From the NCBI RefSeq assembly GCF_014636775.1, contig NZ_BMEQ01000007.1, positions 1 to 64,000 on the forward strand: a stretch of DNA of 64,000 bases, in the 5' to 3' direction. The notes beneath the pieces are model-generated. The model searched no databases. It was not told where the DNA came from and saw nothing but the letters and a program-made list of their open reading frames with translations. The position numbers and the translations under genes were made by a program. Positions 1-18,607 of this stretch are shown piece after piece. Within the stretch, counting starts at the first letter, position 1; each line of letters begins with the position of its first letter. Source of the stretch: Kocuria dechangensis. Lineage in GTDB: Bacteria > Actinomycetota > Actinomycetes > Actinomycetales > Micrococcaceae.

Positions 1-99
1 GATGCCGGCCCGGTGCAGCAGGTGGGACAGCATCAGCCCGGCGGGACCACCTCCGACGATGCCGACCTGGGTGGTGAGAACGGTGCGCTCTGCGCTCAT
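1..99 (-). CDS. pobA: 4-hydroxybenzoate 3-monooxygenase, N-terminal fragment
   Basis: Only the first 33 codons lie in the window; the rest runs off the left edge. The peptide begins MSAERTVLTTQVGIVGGGPA and continues into GLMLSHLLHRAGI. The GxGxxG-type motif (GGGPAG) is the FAD-binding Rossmann fingerprint, and TTQVGIVGGGPAGLMLSHLLH closely resembles the start of PobA-type flavoprotein hydroxylases, which convert 4-hydroxybenzoate to protocatechuate with NADPH and oxygen. The ATG at 97-99 has an AGGAG ribosome site 5-9 bases upstream. An IclR regulator lies just upstream on the same strand, as is usual for aromatic catabolism genes. Another FAD-dependent aromatic hydroxylase cannot be excluded from 33 residues. 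Confidence 0.72.
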   Translation of the reverse strand, partial: MSAERTVLTTQVGIVGGGPAGLMLSHLLHRAGI

Positions 100-168
100 G
101 AGTACTCCTGGTGATACGGACGGGGTCGCGTCCAGTGTCTCAGCGCAGTGTGGGCGCCACCACAGCCG

Positions 169-183
169 TCCCGTTCAACGGGA
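169..183. promoter_or_regulatory. Perfect 15-bp palindrome, candidate IclR-family operator
   Basis: The sequence TCCCGTTCAACGGGA is a perfect inverted repeat centred on base 176. It lies in the 114-bp gap between the IclR regulator gene and pobA, about 70 bp upstream of the pobA start. IclR-type regulators of aromatic catabolism bind short palindromes at such positions. Assignment as the operator is inference. Confidence 0.4.
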
Positions 184-213
184 TGGGGTTGCCCGCGGTC
201 CGAGGACCTCGCC

Positions 214-978
214 TCAGCGCGCGTCCTCCCGCAGGGTGCGCCGGATGCCGTGCGCGGCGGTGTGCAGCGCCTGCACGATGGCGCCGGCCCGGGCGGCCGG
301 GTCGCCGGCCCGGGTCACCACGCCGAGGCCAGCGACCACCTGCTCGCCGCGCCCGCGCACCGGCACGGCGATGCCGGTGGTGTCCGGCTCCAGGTAGCCC
401 GTCTGGACCGCGTGGCCCGTCGCGCGGATCCGCTCGAGGTCCGCGGCGAGGACCTGCGGGTCCGTGGGCGAGGCCTCCGTGACCGCCGACAGCGGACCCG
501 CCAGGTAGGACTCCTGCACGGGTGCCGGGGCGTGGGCGAGCAGCACGAGGCCCGTGGCGGACAGGTGCAGGGGCAGCCGCCCGGCCACGGCGGCGCGCAC
601 GGCCACCGCGTTCGGGTGCGAGAGCCGCTCCACGAGCAGCACCTCCCGGCCCTCGACGATGCCCAGCTGGACGTGCTGGCGCAGGACCGCGTGGATGTCC
701 CCCATGAAGGGCCGCGCGGTGCGCGCCAGGCTCAGCTCGCGGGAGGAGCGGTTGGCCAGCTCCCACAGCCTCGTCCCGACGACGTAGTGCCCGCCCTCGA
801 CCCGCTCCAGCCAGCCCTGCCGCGCCATGTCCTGGGCCAGCCGGTGCGCCGTGGCCGTGGGCAGCCCCGCCAGGGCGGCGATCTGCCCGCCCGTCAGCCG
901 GGTGTCCTCCGCGGTGAACGCCGCGAGGATCCGGTCCACCCGCTCCAGCACCGACTCGCCGGTGGGTGAGTTCGCCAT
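214..978 (-). CDS. IclR-family transcriptional regulator (PobR/PcaR-like)
   Basis: A 254-residue protein with the two-part IclR architecture. An N-terminal winged helix-turn-helix (about residues 8-65, with LTGGQIAALAGLPTATAHRL as the recognition region) is followed by the effector-binding domain (about 80-250, with VAVPVRGRGEQVVAGLGVV near its end). IclR proteins bind small aromatic or organic acids and activate or repress adjacent catabolic genes. The ATG at 976-978 is followed directly by the family fold, so no N-terminal extension is missing. The gene lies immediately upstream of pobA in the same orientation. Local control of pobA, through the palindrome at 169-183, is the likely role. 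The effector is not known; 4-hydroxybenzoate is the simplest guess. Confidence 0.85.
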   Translation of the reverse strand: MANSPTGESVLERVDRILAAFTAEDTRLTGGQIAALAGLPTATAHRLAQDMARQGWLERVEGGHYVVGTRLWELANRSSRELSLARTARPFMGDIHAVLRQHVQLGIVEGREVLLVERLSHPNAVAVRAAVAGRLPLHLSATGLVLLAHAPAPVQESYLAGPLSAVTEASPTDPQVLAADLERIRATGHAVQTGYLEPDTTGIAVPVRGRGEQVVAGLGVVTRAGDPAARAGAIVQALHTAAHGIRRTLREDAR

Positions 979-1095
979 GGTCGTGCCGTCCTCTCGGTCC
1001 TGGTCCTGCCCCTGCCCGTGCTGTCCCTGCGCGTCCTGTCCTTGCCCGTCATGCCGCCGACCGTCGTGCTGCCCCGGCCCGCGGGCCTCGACGGC

Positions 1096-1137
1096 GGCAG
1101 CCCCGCCCCGGGAACGGTGTTCCGGGACGGGGCTGCC
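1096..1137 (-). terminator. Terminator hairpin after rpoC
   Basis: Two 19-20-base arms (1096-1115 and 1119-1137) pair with one bulge and one mismatch around a 3-base loop. The hairpin sits 23 bases beyond the rpoC stop and before the IclR gene. It has no clear U-tract, as is common in high-GC actinobacteria. Confidence 0.75.
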
Positions 1138-1159
1138 GTCGTGCTGCCGTGCTGCGGCG

Positions 1160-5050
<3,891 letters not shown>

Positions 5051-5112
5051 GAGGGTCCTTTATCTCTTTCTCTAGAAAGCTTGACGTCTCGTCGGGGGTG
5101 GAACGGAGGGAA

Positions 5113-8622
<3,510 letters not shown>

Positions 8623-8780
8623 GATGGATTCCTTCCACAGACCTGCAGTTGAATCGCGCAGTACCCGATCGGGTTCGACGGGTGCGCGGGGACCAGCGTC
8701 CTGGAGTGTGCTGGTTCGCTTCCCGGGGGGCGCCCACCGCTATATGAAGGCACGCAGAATGAGGGACAACGCAAATGTCC

Positions 8781-8809
8781 AGCATAGGCGTGAAAGGCCC
8801 CTCTGTCCA
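8781..8809 (-). promoter_or_regulatory. rpoBC promoter, SigA-type
   Basis: On the minus strand a -35 TGGACA (8804-8809) and a -10 TATGCT (8781-8786) are separated by exactly 17 bases. The predicted start of transcription near 8774 leaves a leader of about 150 nt before the rpoB TTG. The 281-bp gap 8623-8903 holds only this promoter, the leader and the upstream hairpin. Confidence 0.75.
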
Positions 8810-8811
8810 CA

Positions 8812-8842
8812 CGGCCGGTGGACGCTGGGCGTCCACCGGCCG
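8812..8842 (-). terminator. Terminator hairpin after gcvT, abutting the rpoB -35 box
   Basis: A perfect 14-bp inverted repeat (8812-8825 with 8829-8842) around a 3-base loop. It lies downstream of gcvT and only two bases from the rpoB -35 element, so it should insulate rpoBC from the glycine-controlled transcript. Confidence 0.7.
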
Positions 8843-8903
8843 TAGGATGAGGGATTTCGTGTCCTGCGTCTCAGGACCGCTCCAGGGATTCCCCGGGGGG
8901 CTC

Positions 8904-10009
8904 TCAGGCCCGCCGGTAGAACGGCAGCTCGACGACCTCCACCGGGGCGCGGCGGCCCCGGACGTCGGCCTCGAGGGGCGCGTCCGCGTCCAGCGCACCG
9001 GGCCGCAGCAGCGCCATGGCGACGGGGTGCCCCAGGGTGGGCGACGGGACGCCGCTGGTGACCTCGCCGACCACCTCCTCCCCCGCGAGCACCGAGTTGC
9101 CCGCCCGCAGGGGGCGCCGGCTCAGGCCCCGCAGCCCCACCAGCACCCGCTCCGGCGGCGTCGCGGCCTGCGCCTCGAGGGCCGCGCGCCCCACGAAGTC
9201 CTCCTTGGTCCGCAGCGCGGCCTCCACCAGCCTGCCCAGCCCCGCCTCGAACGGCGTGATGCCGGTGCCCAGCTCGTGGCCGTAGAGCGGCATCCCGGCC
9301 TCGAGGCGCAGCGAGTCGCGGGCGGCGAGCCCCGCCGGGACCACTCCGCGCTCCTCCCCCGCGGCAAGCAGGGCGTCCCAGACGGTGCGCGCGTGCTCGG
9401 GGGCGACGTAGAGCTCGAAGCCGTCCTCGCCCGTGTAGCCGGTGCGGGCCACGAGCGCCGGGACCCCCGCCACTTCCGTGGGCACGCACGCGTAGTACCG
9501 CAGCTCCCGGACGGCCTCCGGGTCGGCGCAGCCCGCCGCGAGCAGCACGTCCAGCGCGGCCGGCCCCTGCACGGCGACCAGCGCGGTCTGCTCCGTCCGG
9601 TCCTCGACGCGCACGTCGAAGCCCTCGGCGCGCGCACTGAGGGCCTCGAGGACCACGGGGGTGTTCGCCGCGTTGGGCACCACGAGGAAGCGGTCCTCGG
9701 CCAGGCGGTAGGTGATGAGGTCGTCCAGGACCCGACCGGCCTCGTCGACGATGATCGAGTACTTCGCCCGCCCGGGGGCGAGCGCGCTCATCCGGGAGAC
9801 GAGGGCGGCGTCCAGGAACCGGGCGGCGTCGGGGCCCTCGACGGCGACCTCGCCCATGTGGGAGAGGTCGAAGAGCCCGGCCGAGCGGCGCACGGCGTGG
9901 TGCTCGGCGACGTCGTTGGCGTACTTCAGCGGCATCTGCCAGCCGCCGAAGTCCGTGAAGACCGCGCCGGCATCCCGGTGGGCGGCCTCGAGCGGGGTGG
10001 TCCGGGCGC

Positions 10010-10013
<4 letters not shown>
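8904..10013 (-). CDS. gcvT: Glycine cleavage system aminomethyltransferase (T protein)
   Basis: 369 residues, normal for GcvT. The folate-binding enzyme takes the aminomethyl group from the H protein and yields methylene-tetrahydrofolate and ammonia. Family motifs include [11 protein letters not shown] (about residues 46-56), [24 protein letters not shown] and [20 protein letters not shown]. The ATG at 10011-10013 overlaps the gcvP stop by ATGA, so the two are translationally coupled. The gene is distinct from the YgfZ paralogue at 22791-23885. No gcvH is present between or beside them. Confidence 0.97.
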
Positions 10014-12871
<2,858 letters not shown>

Positions 12872-12913
12872 GGTCAACTCCTCGTGGTTCGAGGCCCCGC
12901 AGGGCCCGTCAGG

Positions 12914-13135
12914 TCTCCCCGCTCTGTTCACTGACCTGAGAGTTTTCGCCGGGCCCGCGGGCCCGGCCTGCACCGTCGGTGGCCCTCCCGGTGGCCGGTG
13001 GCCGGGGACGGAGGGCCTCTTCAGAGTGGCCTGCTCGCAGCGGTTCGGGTGCCTGAGAGATTCCCGGGGAGGACTTGCTCCTTCGGCGCCGCCCGCCGTC
13101 CGGGGAAAGGACGGCGGCGGGCTCTCCCGCTGCGC
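12914..13135 (-). promoter_or_regulatory. Tandem glycine riboswitch controlling gcvPT
   Basis: Read on the minus strand, aptamer 1 shows GCGGGAGAGCCC, GCGCCGAAGGAGCAAG and GGGAATCTCTCAGGCACCCG, followed by the short linker to aptamer 2. Aptamer 2 shows CTCTGAAGAGGCC, CACCGACGGTGCAGGCC, GCGAAAACTCTCAGGTCAGT and a closing AGAGCGGGGAG. The paired CTCTCAGG boxes and ACCGAnGG(A/T)GCA cores are the hallmark of the gcvT-type double glycine aptamer. It ends about 40 nt before the gcvP TTG. Known riboswitches of this class turn on glycine cleavage genes when glycine is abundant; the expression platform here was not resolved. Confidence 0.93.
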
Positions 13136-13196
13136 GTGGGCGGCCGATGTGGTTGTGTCCCCCAAGTTTCGCACAGACGGCGGGCGGGGACGGCAC

Positions 13197-13253
13197 GAGG
13201 CCCCGGACGGCGTGCGTCCGGGGCCTCGCGGGAGGACGTCCGTGCGGACGTCC
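13197..13253 (-). terminator. Double hairpin terminator after rplL
   Basis: A perfect 12-bp stem (13197-13208 with 13216-13227, loop of 7) is followed by a second small stem (13234-13253, ggacgtccg repeated inversely). Both lie just past the rplL stop and upstream of the gcvP leader, separating the two transcripts. The whole 399-bp gap 12872-13270 is accounted for by these hairpins and the glycine riboswitch. Confidence 0.7.
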
Positions 13254-13270
13254 GGGGTGCTGCGGGGGAC

Positions 13271-13654
13271 TTACTTGAGGGTGACGGTGGCGCCGGCGCC
13301 CTCGAGGGCCTCCTTGGCCTTCTCCGCGGCCTCCTTGTTGGCGCCCTCGAGGACGGCCTTGGGGGCGGAGTCGACGAGGTCCTTGGCCTCCTTCAGGCCG
13401 AGGGAGGTCAGCGCGCGGACCTCCTTGATGACCTGGATCTTCTTCTCGCCGGCGGACTCGAGGACGACGTCGAACTCGGTCTGCTCCTCGGCCTCCTCGG
13501 CGGCGGCGGCCGGAGCGGCGGCACCGGCGACGGCCACGGGGGCGGCGGCGGTGACGTCGAAGGTCTCCTCGAAGGCCTTGACGAACTCGGAGAGCTCGAT
13601 GAGGGAAAGCTCCTTGAAGGCGTCGATCAGTTCGTCGGTGGTGAGCTTGGCCAT
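13271..13654 (-). CDS. rplL: 50S ribosomal protein L7/L12
   Basis: 127 residues, normal for L7/L12. The N-terminal dimerisation domain ([20 protein letters not shown]) is followed by an Ala/Val/Pro hinge (about residues 35-55) and the C-terminal factor-binding domain, which ends [21 protein letters not shown]7/L12 dimers form the flexible ribosomal stalk that recruits elongation factors. The ATG at 13652-13654 has a clear AAGGAG. It follows rplJ by 96 bp. Confidence 0.98.
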   Translation of the reverse strand: MAKLTTDELIDAFKELSLIELSEFVKAFEETFDVTAAAPVAVAGAAAPAAAAEEAEEQTEFDVVLESAGEKKIQVIKEVRALTSLGLKEAKDLVDSAPKAVLEGANKEAAEKAKEALEGAGATVTLK

Positions 13655-13750
13655 GGTTGTGGCTCCTTTTCGATGTGGTGCCCCGGCCGGGTTCGTCGGC
13701 GCGGGACGGTCTGGTTCCGTGGTGAGAATGTGCCTCGCGGCGGGTGCTGG

Positions 13751-14275
13751 TTAGGCGCCCTGCTCCTCGACCTTGGCGCGCAGCGCCTCGGCGGTGCGGA
13801 CGGTCTTGGACAGCGGGGCCTGGAACAGCGCCGCGGCCTTCGACAGGGACGCCTTGGCGGCGCCTGCCACCTTGGCCAGCAGCACCTCGCGGGACTCGAG
13901 GTCCGCGAGCTGCTTGATCTCCGCCTCGGTGAGCGCCTTGCCCTCGAGGTAGCCGCTCTTGATGATCAGCTGGGGGTTCGTCTTGGCGAAGTCACGCAGG
14001 CTCTTCGCGGCCTCGACGGGGTCCCCCGAGATGAAGGCGATGGCGCTCGGGCCGGCGAGCTGGCCGTCGAACGCGTCGATGCCCATCTCCTTGGCCGCGA
14101 TCGCGGTGAGCGTGTTCTTCACCACGGCGTATTCGGCGTTCTCACCGAGCGAGCGGCGCAGCTCCTTGAGCTGGGCCACGGTGAGTCCGCGGTACTCAGT
14201 CAGAACAGCAGCGTCCGAGTTGGAGAAGAACTCCTTCAACTCGGCGACCGCGGCTGCCTTTTCCGGGTTCGCCAT
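13751..14275 (-). CDS. rplJ: 50S ribosomal protein L10
   Basis: 174 residues beginning [20 protein letters not shown], the conserved L10 start; the frame stays open upstream but that part is leader RNA. L10 anchors the L7/L12 dimers to 23S rRNA. The globular domain has [19 protein letters not shown] and [10 protein letters not shown]. The C-terminal helix that binds L12 ends [14 protein letters not shown]. The ATG at 14273-14275 has GGAAGGAG upstream. A long structured leader with an attenuator-like hairpin precedes the gene. Confidence 0.98.
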   Translation of the reverse strand: MANPEKAAAVAELKEFFSNSDAAVLTEYRGLTVAQLKELRRSLGENAEYAVVKNTLTAIAAKEMGIDAFDGQLAGPSAIAFISGDPVEAAKSLRDFAKTNPQLIIKSGYLEGKALTEAEIKQLADLESREVLLAKVAGAAKASLSKAAALFQAPLSKTVRTAEALRAKVEEQGA

Positions 14276-14326
14276 GGTACTCCTTCCGGTCTTCGTGCCG
14301 GGCGCTGCCTGGAAGGGTCCGCACAC

Positions 14327-14510
14327 GGAAAAAGCCCCGCGCAGATGCCCGGGGCTCGACGGCACGACCCGTGCAGGACGGGACGTGCTCGTGGTGCTGG
14401 TTCACCTGCGCTGGCCGTTCCTGACGGAACTCTTACGGCTGATCCCCTCGTCCTGCGCGACCCGAGTGGGAGGCGAAGGGCAGAAGGATGCACGACCGGC
14501 GGTCTTTGGT
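14327..14510 (-). promoter_or_regulatory. rplJ leader (L10 leader) with attenuator hairpin
   Basis: The 307-bp gap 14276-14582 holds the rplJ leader. It starts with AAAGACCGCCGGTCG, a sequence typical of actinobacterial L10 leaders. It ends with a strong hairpin (AGCCCCG, 14350-14356, with CGGGGCT, 14333-14339) followed by a T-tract, TTTTTCC (14327-14333), which is a classic intrinsic terminator. In the known L10 leader, free L10-L12 complex binds the RNA and represses its own synthesis; a terminator inside the leader suggests transcription attenuation here. Confidence 0.7.
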
Positions 14511-14517
14511 ACGCCCC

Positions 14518-14547
14518 ACCCTACCCGACGCCGCCGGGCCGGGCCAA
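14518..14547 (-). promoter_or_regulatory. rplJL promoter
   Basis: On the minus strand TTGGCC (14542-14547) and TAGGGT (14518-14523) are separated by 18 bases, directly upstream of the L10 leader. Together with the terminator after rplKA this makes rplJL a separate transcription unit. Confidence 0.5.
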
Positions 14548-14582
14548 ATCGCCGGCACGGAGCCCACGGGCCGGAGGTGCGC

Positions 14583-15731
14583 TCAGTGCGCGGGGAAGTC
14601 GCGGGACCACACCCCGCTGCGGCCCGCCACCCGGAAGCCGAGGCGGCTGTTGACCCGGTTCATCCGGTCGTCACCGCTGTGGGACCAGGAGTAGAGCGTC
14701 CGCACGGAGGGAGCCGTCCGGGCCAGCTGCTGGAGGTTCGCGAGCTTGAGCCGGGTGCCCAGCCAGCGCCGGCGGTGCTCGCGCAGCACGACGGTCTCGT
14801 CCTGGAGACCGATCGGCGGCTCGTCGCCGGCCAGGACGATCTCGGTCAGGCCCACGAGCCGGCCGGTGGCCACGTCCTCGGCCACGGCCACGAGCGCGCG
14901 GCTGCCGGCCTCGGTCCGCAGCTGCTCCGCGCGGCGCACCCGCTCCGCGTCCCACGGCTCGGGGTCCGCGGCGACGGGCGGGAGGAAGGACTCGGCGCCC
15001 ATCCGGGAGTGCAGCGAGGCGAGCTGGTCGAGCCAGTGCTCCGGCGCCGGCCCGTCCCAGGTGTGCACCCGGTAGGCCGAGGCCTCGGGGGACGCGGCGA
15101 TCTCCCGGAGCAGGGACTCCGCGCGGTCGTCCGGGACGGGCACCTCGAGGACGCTGAAGTCGCTGACCGACTCCAGGCGGTACCCGGCGCTCACCGCGAA
15201 ACGGGTCTGGCGGTTGGACATGGGCAGCCGGCCGGAGCCGTCCGCCGCGTCGATCCACTCGACCATCCCGGGGGTGATCACGGGGAAGACGCCGGTCACG
15301 CTGCCGTCCCCCGTGATCTCCTGCGGGCCGGGGTGCTCGGTCTGGATCCGCACGTGCCGCCGGGACTCGTGCAGGGCGAGCTGCTCGGCGGCCGCCAGCA
15401 GCTCGGTGCCGGTGCCCTGGGAGGTGACCTCCGGGTCCACGTCCACGGTGATGTGCGCGGACTCGGTGAAGTCGACCAGGGGCATCCGGACCTCGGCGCG
15501 CCCCGCCAGGCGCTCCCCCGACCACGCCAGGAGGATCACGACGCGCTCGTACGGGTCCTTGAGGTCGCGGTAGATCTCCTGGGCGTCGCCGGTCAGGTCG
15601 GAGATGCCCCAGACGTGCTCCCGGGAGCGGCGCACCAGGTCGGCGACATGGCCGAGGAGGCGCTGGGCGGCGTCGTCGAACGCGTCGGGGATGCGCAGCT
15701 GCTCGATGCGCACCGTGGGGTGCTCGTTCAC
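14583..15731 (-). CDS. GNAT-family N-acetyltransferase, two-domain
   Basis: 382 residues if read from the GTG at 15729-15731, which has CGGAG upstream; the frame stays open further upstream but overlaps the rplA terminator. Two GNAT-like folds are visible. The first covers about residues 5-165, with VVILLAWSGERLAGRAEVRM and SQGTGTELLAAAEQLALHES. The second is about 210-380, with LQDETVVLREHRRRWLGTRL as the acetyl-CoA region. The layout is like other tandem GNAT proteins of actinobacteria. The substrate is unknown. It sits alone between rplA and rplJ, with strong hairpins on both sides, so it is probably transcribed on its own rather than with the ribosomal genes. Confidence 0.8.
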   Translation of the reverse strand: MNEHPTVRIEQLRIPDAFDDAAQRLLGHVADLVRRSREHVWGISDLTGDAQEIYRDLKDPYERVVILLAWSGERLAGRAEVRMPLVDFTESAHITVDVDPEVTSQGTGTELLAAAEQLALHESRRHVRIQTEHPGPQEITGDGSVTGVFPVITPGMVEWIDAADGSGRLPMSNRQTRFAVSAGYRLESVSDFSVLEVPVPDDRAESLLREIAASPEASAYRVHTWDGPAPEHWLDQLASLHSRMGAESFLPPVAADPEPWDAERVRRAEQLRTEAGSRALVAVAEDVATGRLVGLTEIVLAGDEPPIGLQDETVVLREHRRRWLGTRLKLANLQQLARTAPSVRTLYSWSHSGDDRMNRVNSRLGFRVAGRSGVWSRDFPAH

Positions 15732-15790
15732 GGGGATCTCCGTTCCGTCACGGCGGGACGACCGCCCTGGAATCAGCTGGGAAGACGGCA

Positions 15791-15817
15791 GGGGCCCGGC
15801 CGCATCGGCCGGGCCCC
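15791..15817 (-). terminator. Terminator after rplKA
   Basis: A perfect 12-bp stem (15791-15802 with 15806-15817) around a CAT loop, 39 bases beyond the rplA stop. A second weaker stem lies at about 15827-15845. Confidence 0.8.
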
Positions 15818-15855
15818 CACCCGTCGGGACCCCAGGGGGTCCCGGACTCACGGCG

Positions 15856-16563
15856 TCACGCGCCGACGACGACCTCGGTCGCGTTCGGGTCGACCGGGAT
15901 GCCCGGGCCGAACGTGGTCGAAACGGTCGCCTTGGTGATGTAGCGGCCCTTTGACGCGGACGGCTTCAGGCGGAGGATCTCCTCGAGCGCCGCGCCGTAG
16001 TTCTCGGCGAGCTTCTGCGTGTCGAAGGACGTCTTGCCCACGATGAAGTGCAGGTTCGAGTGCTTGTCGACGCGGAAGTCGATCTTGCCGCCCTTGATGT
16101 CGGTGACGGCCTTGGCGACGTCCATGGTCACGGTGCCGGTCTTCGGGTTCGGCATGAGGTTGCGGGGGCCGAGGACCTTGCCCAGGCGGCCGACCTTGCC
16201 CATCATGTCCGGGGTGGCCACGGCGGCGTCGAAGTCCGTCCAGCCGCCCTGGATGCGGGCGATGAGGTCGTCCGAGCCCACGATGTCGGCGCCGGCCTCC
16301 TCCGCGGCGGCGGCCTTGTCGCCGGTCGCGAAGACGACGACGCGGGCGGTCTTGCCCGTGCCGTGCGGCAGGTTCACGGTGCCGCGGACCATCTGGTCGG
16401 CCTTGCGGGGGTCGACGCCGAGACGGAGGACGACCTCCACGGTCGAGTCGGTCTTGGCGCTGTCGATCTCCTTGGCCAGGGCGACGGCCTCAGCGGGGGC
16501 GTAGAACTTGCCCTCCTCGATCTTGGCCACAGCCGCCTGGTACGCCTTGCTGCGCTTTGCCAT
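15856..16563 (-). CDS. rplA: 50S ribosomal protein L1
   Basis: 235 residues starting [20 protein letters not shown] at the ATG 16561-16563 with AAGGAGAAG upstream. L1 forms the mobile stalk that moves E-site tRNA and can repress its own operon by binding mRNA. The two-domain L1 fold is supported by [20 protein letters not shown] and by the signature [20 protein letters not shown] (about residues 122-141). It lies 92 bp behind rplK, the usual L11-L1 operon. Confidence 0.98.
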   Translation of the reverse strand: MAKRSKAYQAAVAKIEEGKFYAPAEAVALAKEIDSAKTDSTVEVVLRLGVDPRKADQMVRGTVNLPHGTGKTARVVVFATGDKAAAAEEAGADIVGSDDLIARIQGGWTDFDAAVATPDMMGKVGRLGKVLGPRNLMPNPKTGTVTMDVAKAVTDIKGGKIDFRVDKHSNLHFIVGKTSFDTQKLAENYGAALEEILRLKPSASKGRYITKATVSTTFGPGIPVDPNATEVVVGA

Positions 16564-16655
16564 CTGCTTCTTCTCCTTGTGCAGTTGTGGTCTGCGGACC
16601 GCGCTCGGCCCTGCCACGAGAAACTTGGGGTGGGTGGTGGATCAGCGGACGCTGA

Positions 16656-17084
16656 TCACTCGACCTCGATGCCCATGGAACGGGCGGTGCCGGCGATGAT
16701 CTTCGCCGCGGCGTCGATGTCGTTGGCGTTGAGGTCTTCCTTCTTGGTCTCGGCGATCTCACGGACCTGGTCCATGGTGAGCTTGCCGACCTTCTGGGTG
16801 TGCGGGACACCGGAGCCCTTGGCGACGCCGGCGGCCTTCTTGATCAGCTGCGCGGCGGGCGGGGTCTTGGTGACGAACGTGAACGAGCGGTCCTCGTACA
16901 CCGTGATCTCGACGGGGACGATGTTCCCGCGCTGGGATTCCGTGGCCGCGTTGTAGGCCTTGCAGAATTCCATGATGTTGACGCCGTGCTGACCGAGAGC
17001 CGGACCCACGGGAGGAGCCGGGTTGGCGGCACCTGCCTGGATCTGCAGCTTGATCAGGCCTGCGACCTTCTTCTTGGGAGCCAT
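16656..17084 (-). CDS. rplK: 50S ribosomal protein L11
   Basis: 142 residues from [20 protein letters not shown]. The N-terminal domain has [20 protein letters not shown], the proline-rich thiostrepton-binding region. The C-terminal rRNA-binding domain ends [21 protein letters not shown]11 is at the GTPase-associated centre and is needed for the RelA-type stringent response. The ATG at 17082-17084 was preferred over an upstream in-frame codon because the family starts here. It is followed by rplA. Confidence 0.98.
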   Translation of the reverse strand: MAPKKKVAGLIKLQIQAGAANPAPPVGPALGQHGVNIMEFCKAYNAATESQRGNIVPVEITVYEDRSFTFVTKTPPAAQLIKKAAGVAKGSGVPHTQKVGKLTMDQVREIAETKKEDLNANDIDAAAKIIAGTARSMGIEVE

Positions 17085-17226
17085 GTGCTGGTCCTTCTCT
17101 TGCTGGACGTACCGGCGCACAGGAGCGTACGGCGGCGGGTGGCCGCCGTGGCGCGGCGGCCGGGCGGCCCCTCGGTGAAGCGTGCACCGGGGGGCCGGGA
17201 CTGTGGAGCGGGCCGGGGCCCGCGGA

Positions 17227-18039
17227 TCAGATCTTGGAGACCTGGTTGAACCCCAGGGTGACCGGGGTCTCGCGCTCGAAGATCGACACGAGGACGACGA
17301 GCTGCTGGGACTCGACCTTGATCTCGGAGATCGTGGCCGGGAGGGTCTCGAACGGGCCCTCCTTGACGATGACGGACTCGCCGACCTCGAAGTCCACGTC
17401 GATCTGCGGCTGGGCGCTGGGCTGGGACGCCGCCTGCGCGCCGGCGCCGGCCGGGGCCTCGAAGGTCGGGTTGAGCATCTCGAAGACCTCGTCGAGGCGC
17501 AGCGGGACGGGGTTGTACGCGTCCTGGCCCACGAAGCCGGTCACGCCCGGGGTGTGCCGCACGGCGCCCCAGGAGGCGTCGGTGAGGTCCATCCGCACCA
17601 GCACGTAGCCGGGGATGCGCACGCGGCGCACGGTCTTGCGCTGGGCGTTCTTGATCTCGACGACCTCCTCCATGGGCACCTCGATCTGGAAGATGTCCTC
17701 CTCCATGTTGAGGGACTGGATGCGGGTCTCGAGGTTCGTCTTCACGCGGTTCTCGTAGCCGGCGTAGGTGTGGATGACGTACCAGTCACCCTCCTGGCGG
17801 CGCAGCTTCGCCTTGAACTCCTCGACGGGGTCCACGGCCGGCTCGTCGGCGTCCGAGGTCGCGGGGGCCTCGGCGGCCTCCGCGGCGGGGGCGACCGGTG
17901 CATCGTCCGGCTCGTGCGCGGCTGCGTGGTCGGCCTCCTGCACGGAGGCCTCCTGGAGGGGCGCCTCCGTCGGCTCCGCGGCCTGCTGGTCGGCCTCGAC
18001 CGACGCGTCGATGCCGTTTTCGAGCTCGTGCTCGGTCAC
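17227..18039 (-). CDS. nusG: Transcription termination/antitermination factor NusG
   Basis: 270 residues. The first about 80 residues are an acidic Ala/Glu-rich extension seen in actinobacterial NusG. The NGN domain follows (about 83-190, starting [20 protein letters not shown]), then a Gln/Ala linker and the KOW domain (about 210-270, [20 protein letters not shown]). NusG rides on RNA polymerase and couples it to Rho or to the ribosome. The gene is downstream of secE by 76 bp and upstream of rplK, the conserved order. Confidence 0.98.
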   Translation of the reverse strand: MTEHELENGIDASVEADQQAAEPTEAPLQEASVQEADHAAAHEPDDAPVAPAAEAAEAPATSDADEPAVDPVEEFKAKLRRQEGDWYVIHTYAGYENRVKTNLETRIQSLNMEEDIFQIEVPMEEVVEIKNAQRKTVRRVRIPGYVLVRMDLTDASWGAVRHTPGVTGFVGQDAYNPVPLRLDEVFEMLNPTFEAPAGAGAQAASQPSAQPQIDVDFEVGESVIVKEGPFETLPATISEIKVESQQLVVLVSIFERETPVTLGFNQVSKI

Positions 18040-18115
18040 TGGATCTCCCTGCTCTTCTCGTGGATGTCGTGCTCTGTGGGCGGCGGCGCCCGGTCCGCCG
18101 GTGCACGCCCCGGGC

Positions 18116-18394
18116 TCAGCCGGCGGCGGGGGCGCTCCCCTGGCCGAAGATCCACAGGGCGGCCTGCCCGAACGCGAGGTCCAGGACCGAGATGAGCACC
18201 ATCATGAACGCCACGAACACGAGGACGACCAGGACGTAGTTGACGAGCTCGCGCCGGGTCGGGGTGACGACCTTCTTGAGCTCCCCCACCACCTGGCGCA
18301 GGAACAGGAACAGGCGCCCGAAGAGGCCGCGGGGGCTCTCGGCGTCCTGCCCCGGGGGCTGGCCCGACGCCCTGCCGGCGGTGGTCTGCGACAT
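18116..18394 (-). CDS. secE: Preprotein translocase subunit SecE
   Basis: 92 residues, ATG at 18392-18394. A short cytoplasmic amphipathic part ([20 protein letters not shown], about 23-42) is followed by VTPTRREL and one membrane segment (about 51-72, [20 protein letters not shown]). This is the single-helix SecE of actinobacteria, which clamps SecY in the translocon. It lies between tRNA-Trp and nusG as in most members of the phylum. Confidence 0.97.
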   Translation of the reverse strand: MSQTTAGRASGQPPGQDAESPRGLFGRLFLFLRQVVGELKKVVTPTRRELVNYVLVVLVFVAFMMVLISVLDLAFGQAALWIFGQGSAPAAG

Positions 18395-18534
18395 CGGCTC
18401 TCCCTGTCTGGACTCGTGCGTGCCGTGCGGTGCTGCCGGCTCGTCCGCGCCCGGAGGGCGGCACCGGCCGGGCCGCCGATCCGGTGCGGCCCCGGCGCCC
18501 CGGACGGGGCGCCGGGATCCGTCCCGGACTGGAG

Positions 18535-18607
18535 CAGGGCAGACAGGACTCGAACCTGCAACCTGCGGTTTTGGAGACCGCTGCGCTACCAATTGCGCCA
18601 CTGCCCT
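18535..18607 (-). tRNA. tRNA-Trp (CCA anticodon)
   Basis: A 73-nt cloverleaf: the acceptor arms AGGGCAG and CTGCCCT pair fully with discriminator G. The anticodon loop CTCCAAA gives CCA, and the T-loop is GGTTCGAGTCC. No CCA is encoded. A -10-like TAGAGT lies on the same strand at 18673-18678. It precedes secE by 140 bp. Confidence 0.97.

Noticed and set aside
12872-13174. 101-codon N-terminal extension of gcvP
   Set aside because: It runs through both glycine aptamers; GcvP homologues start at the SFLSRHIGP region, which has its own ribosome site.
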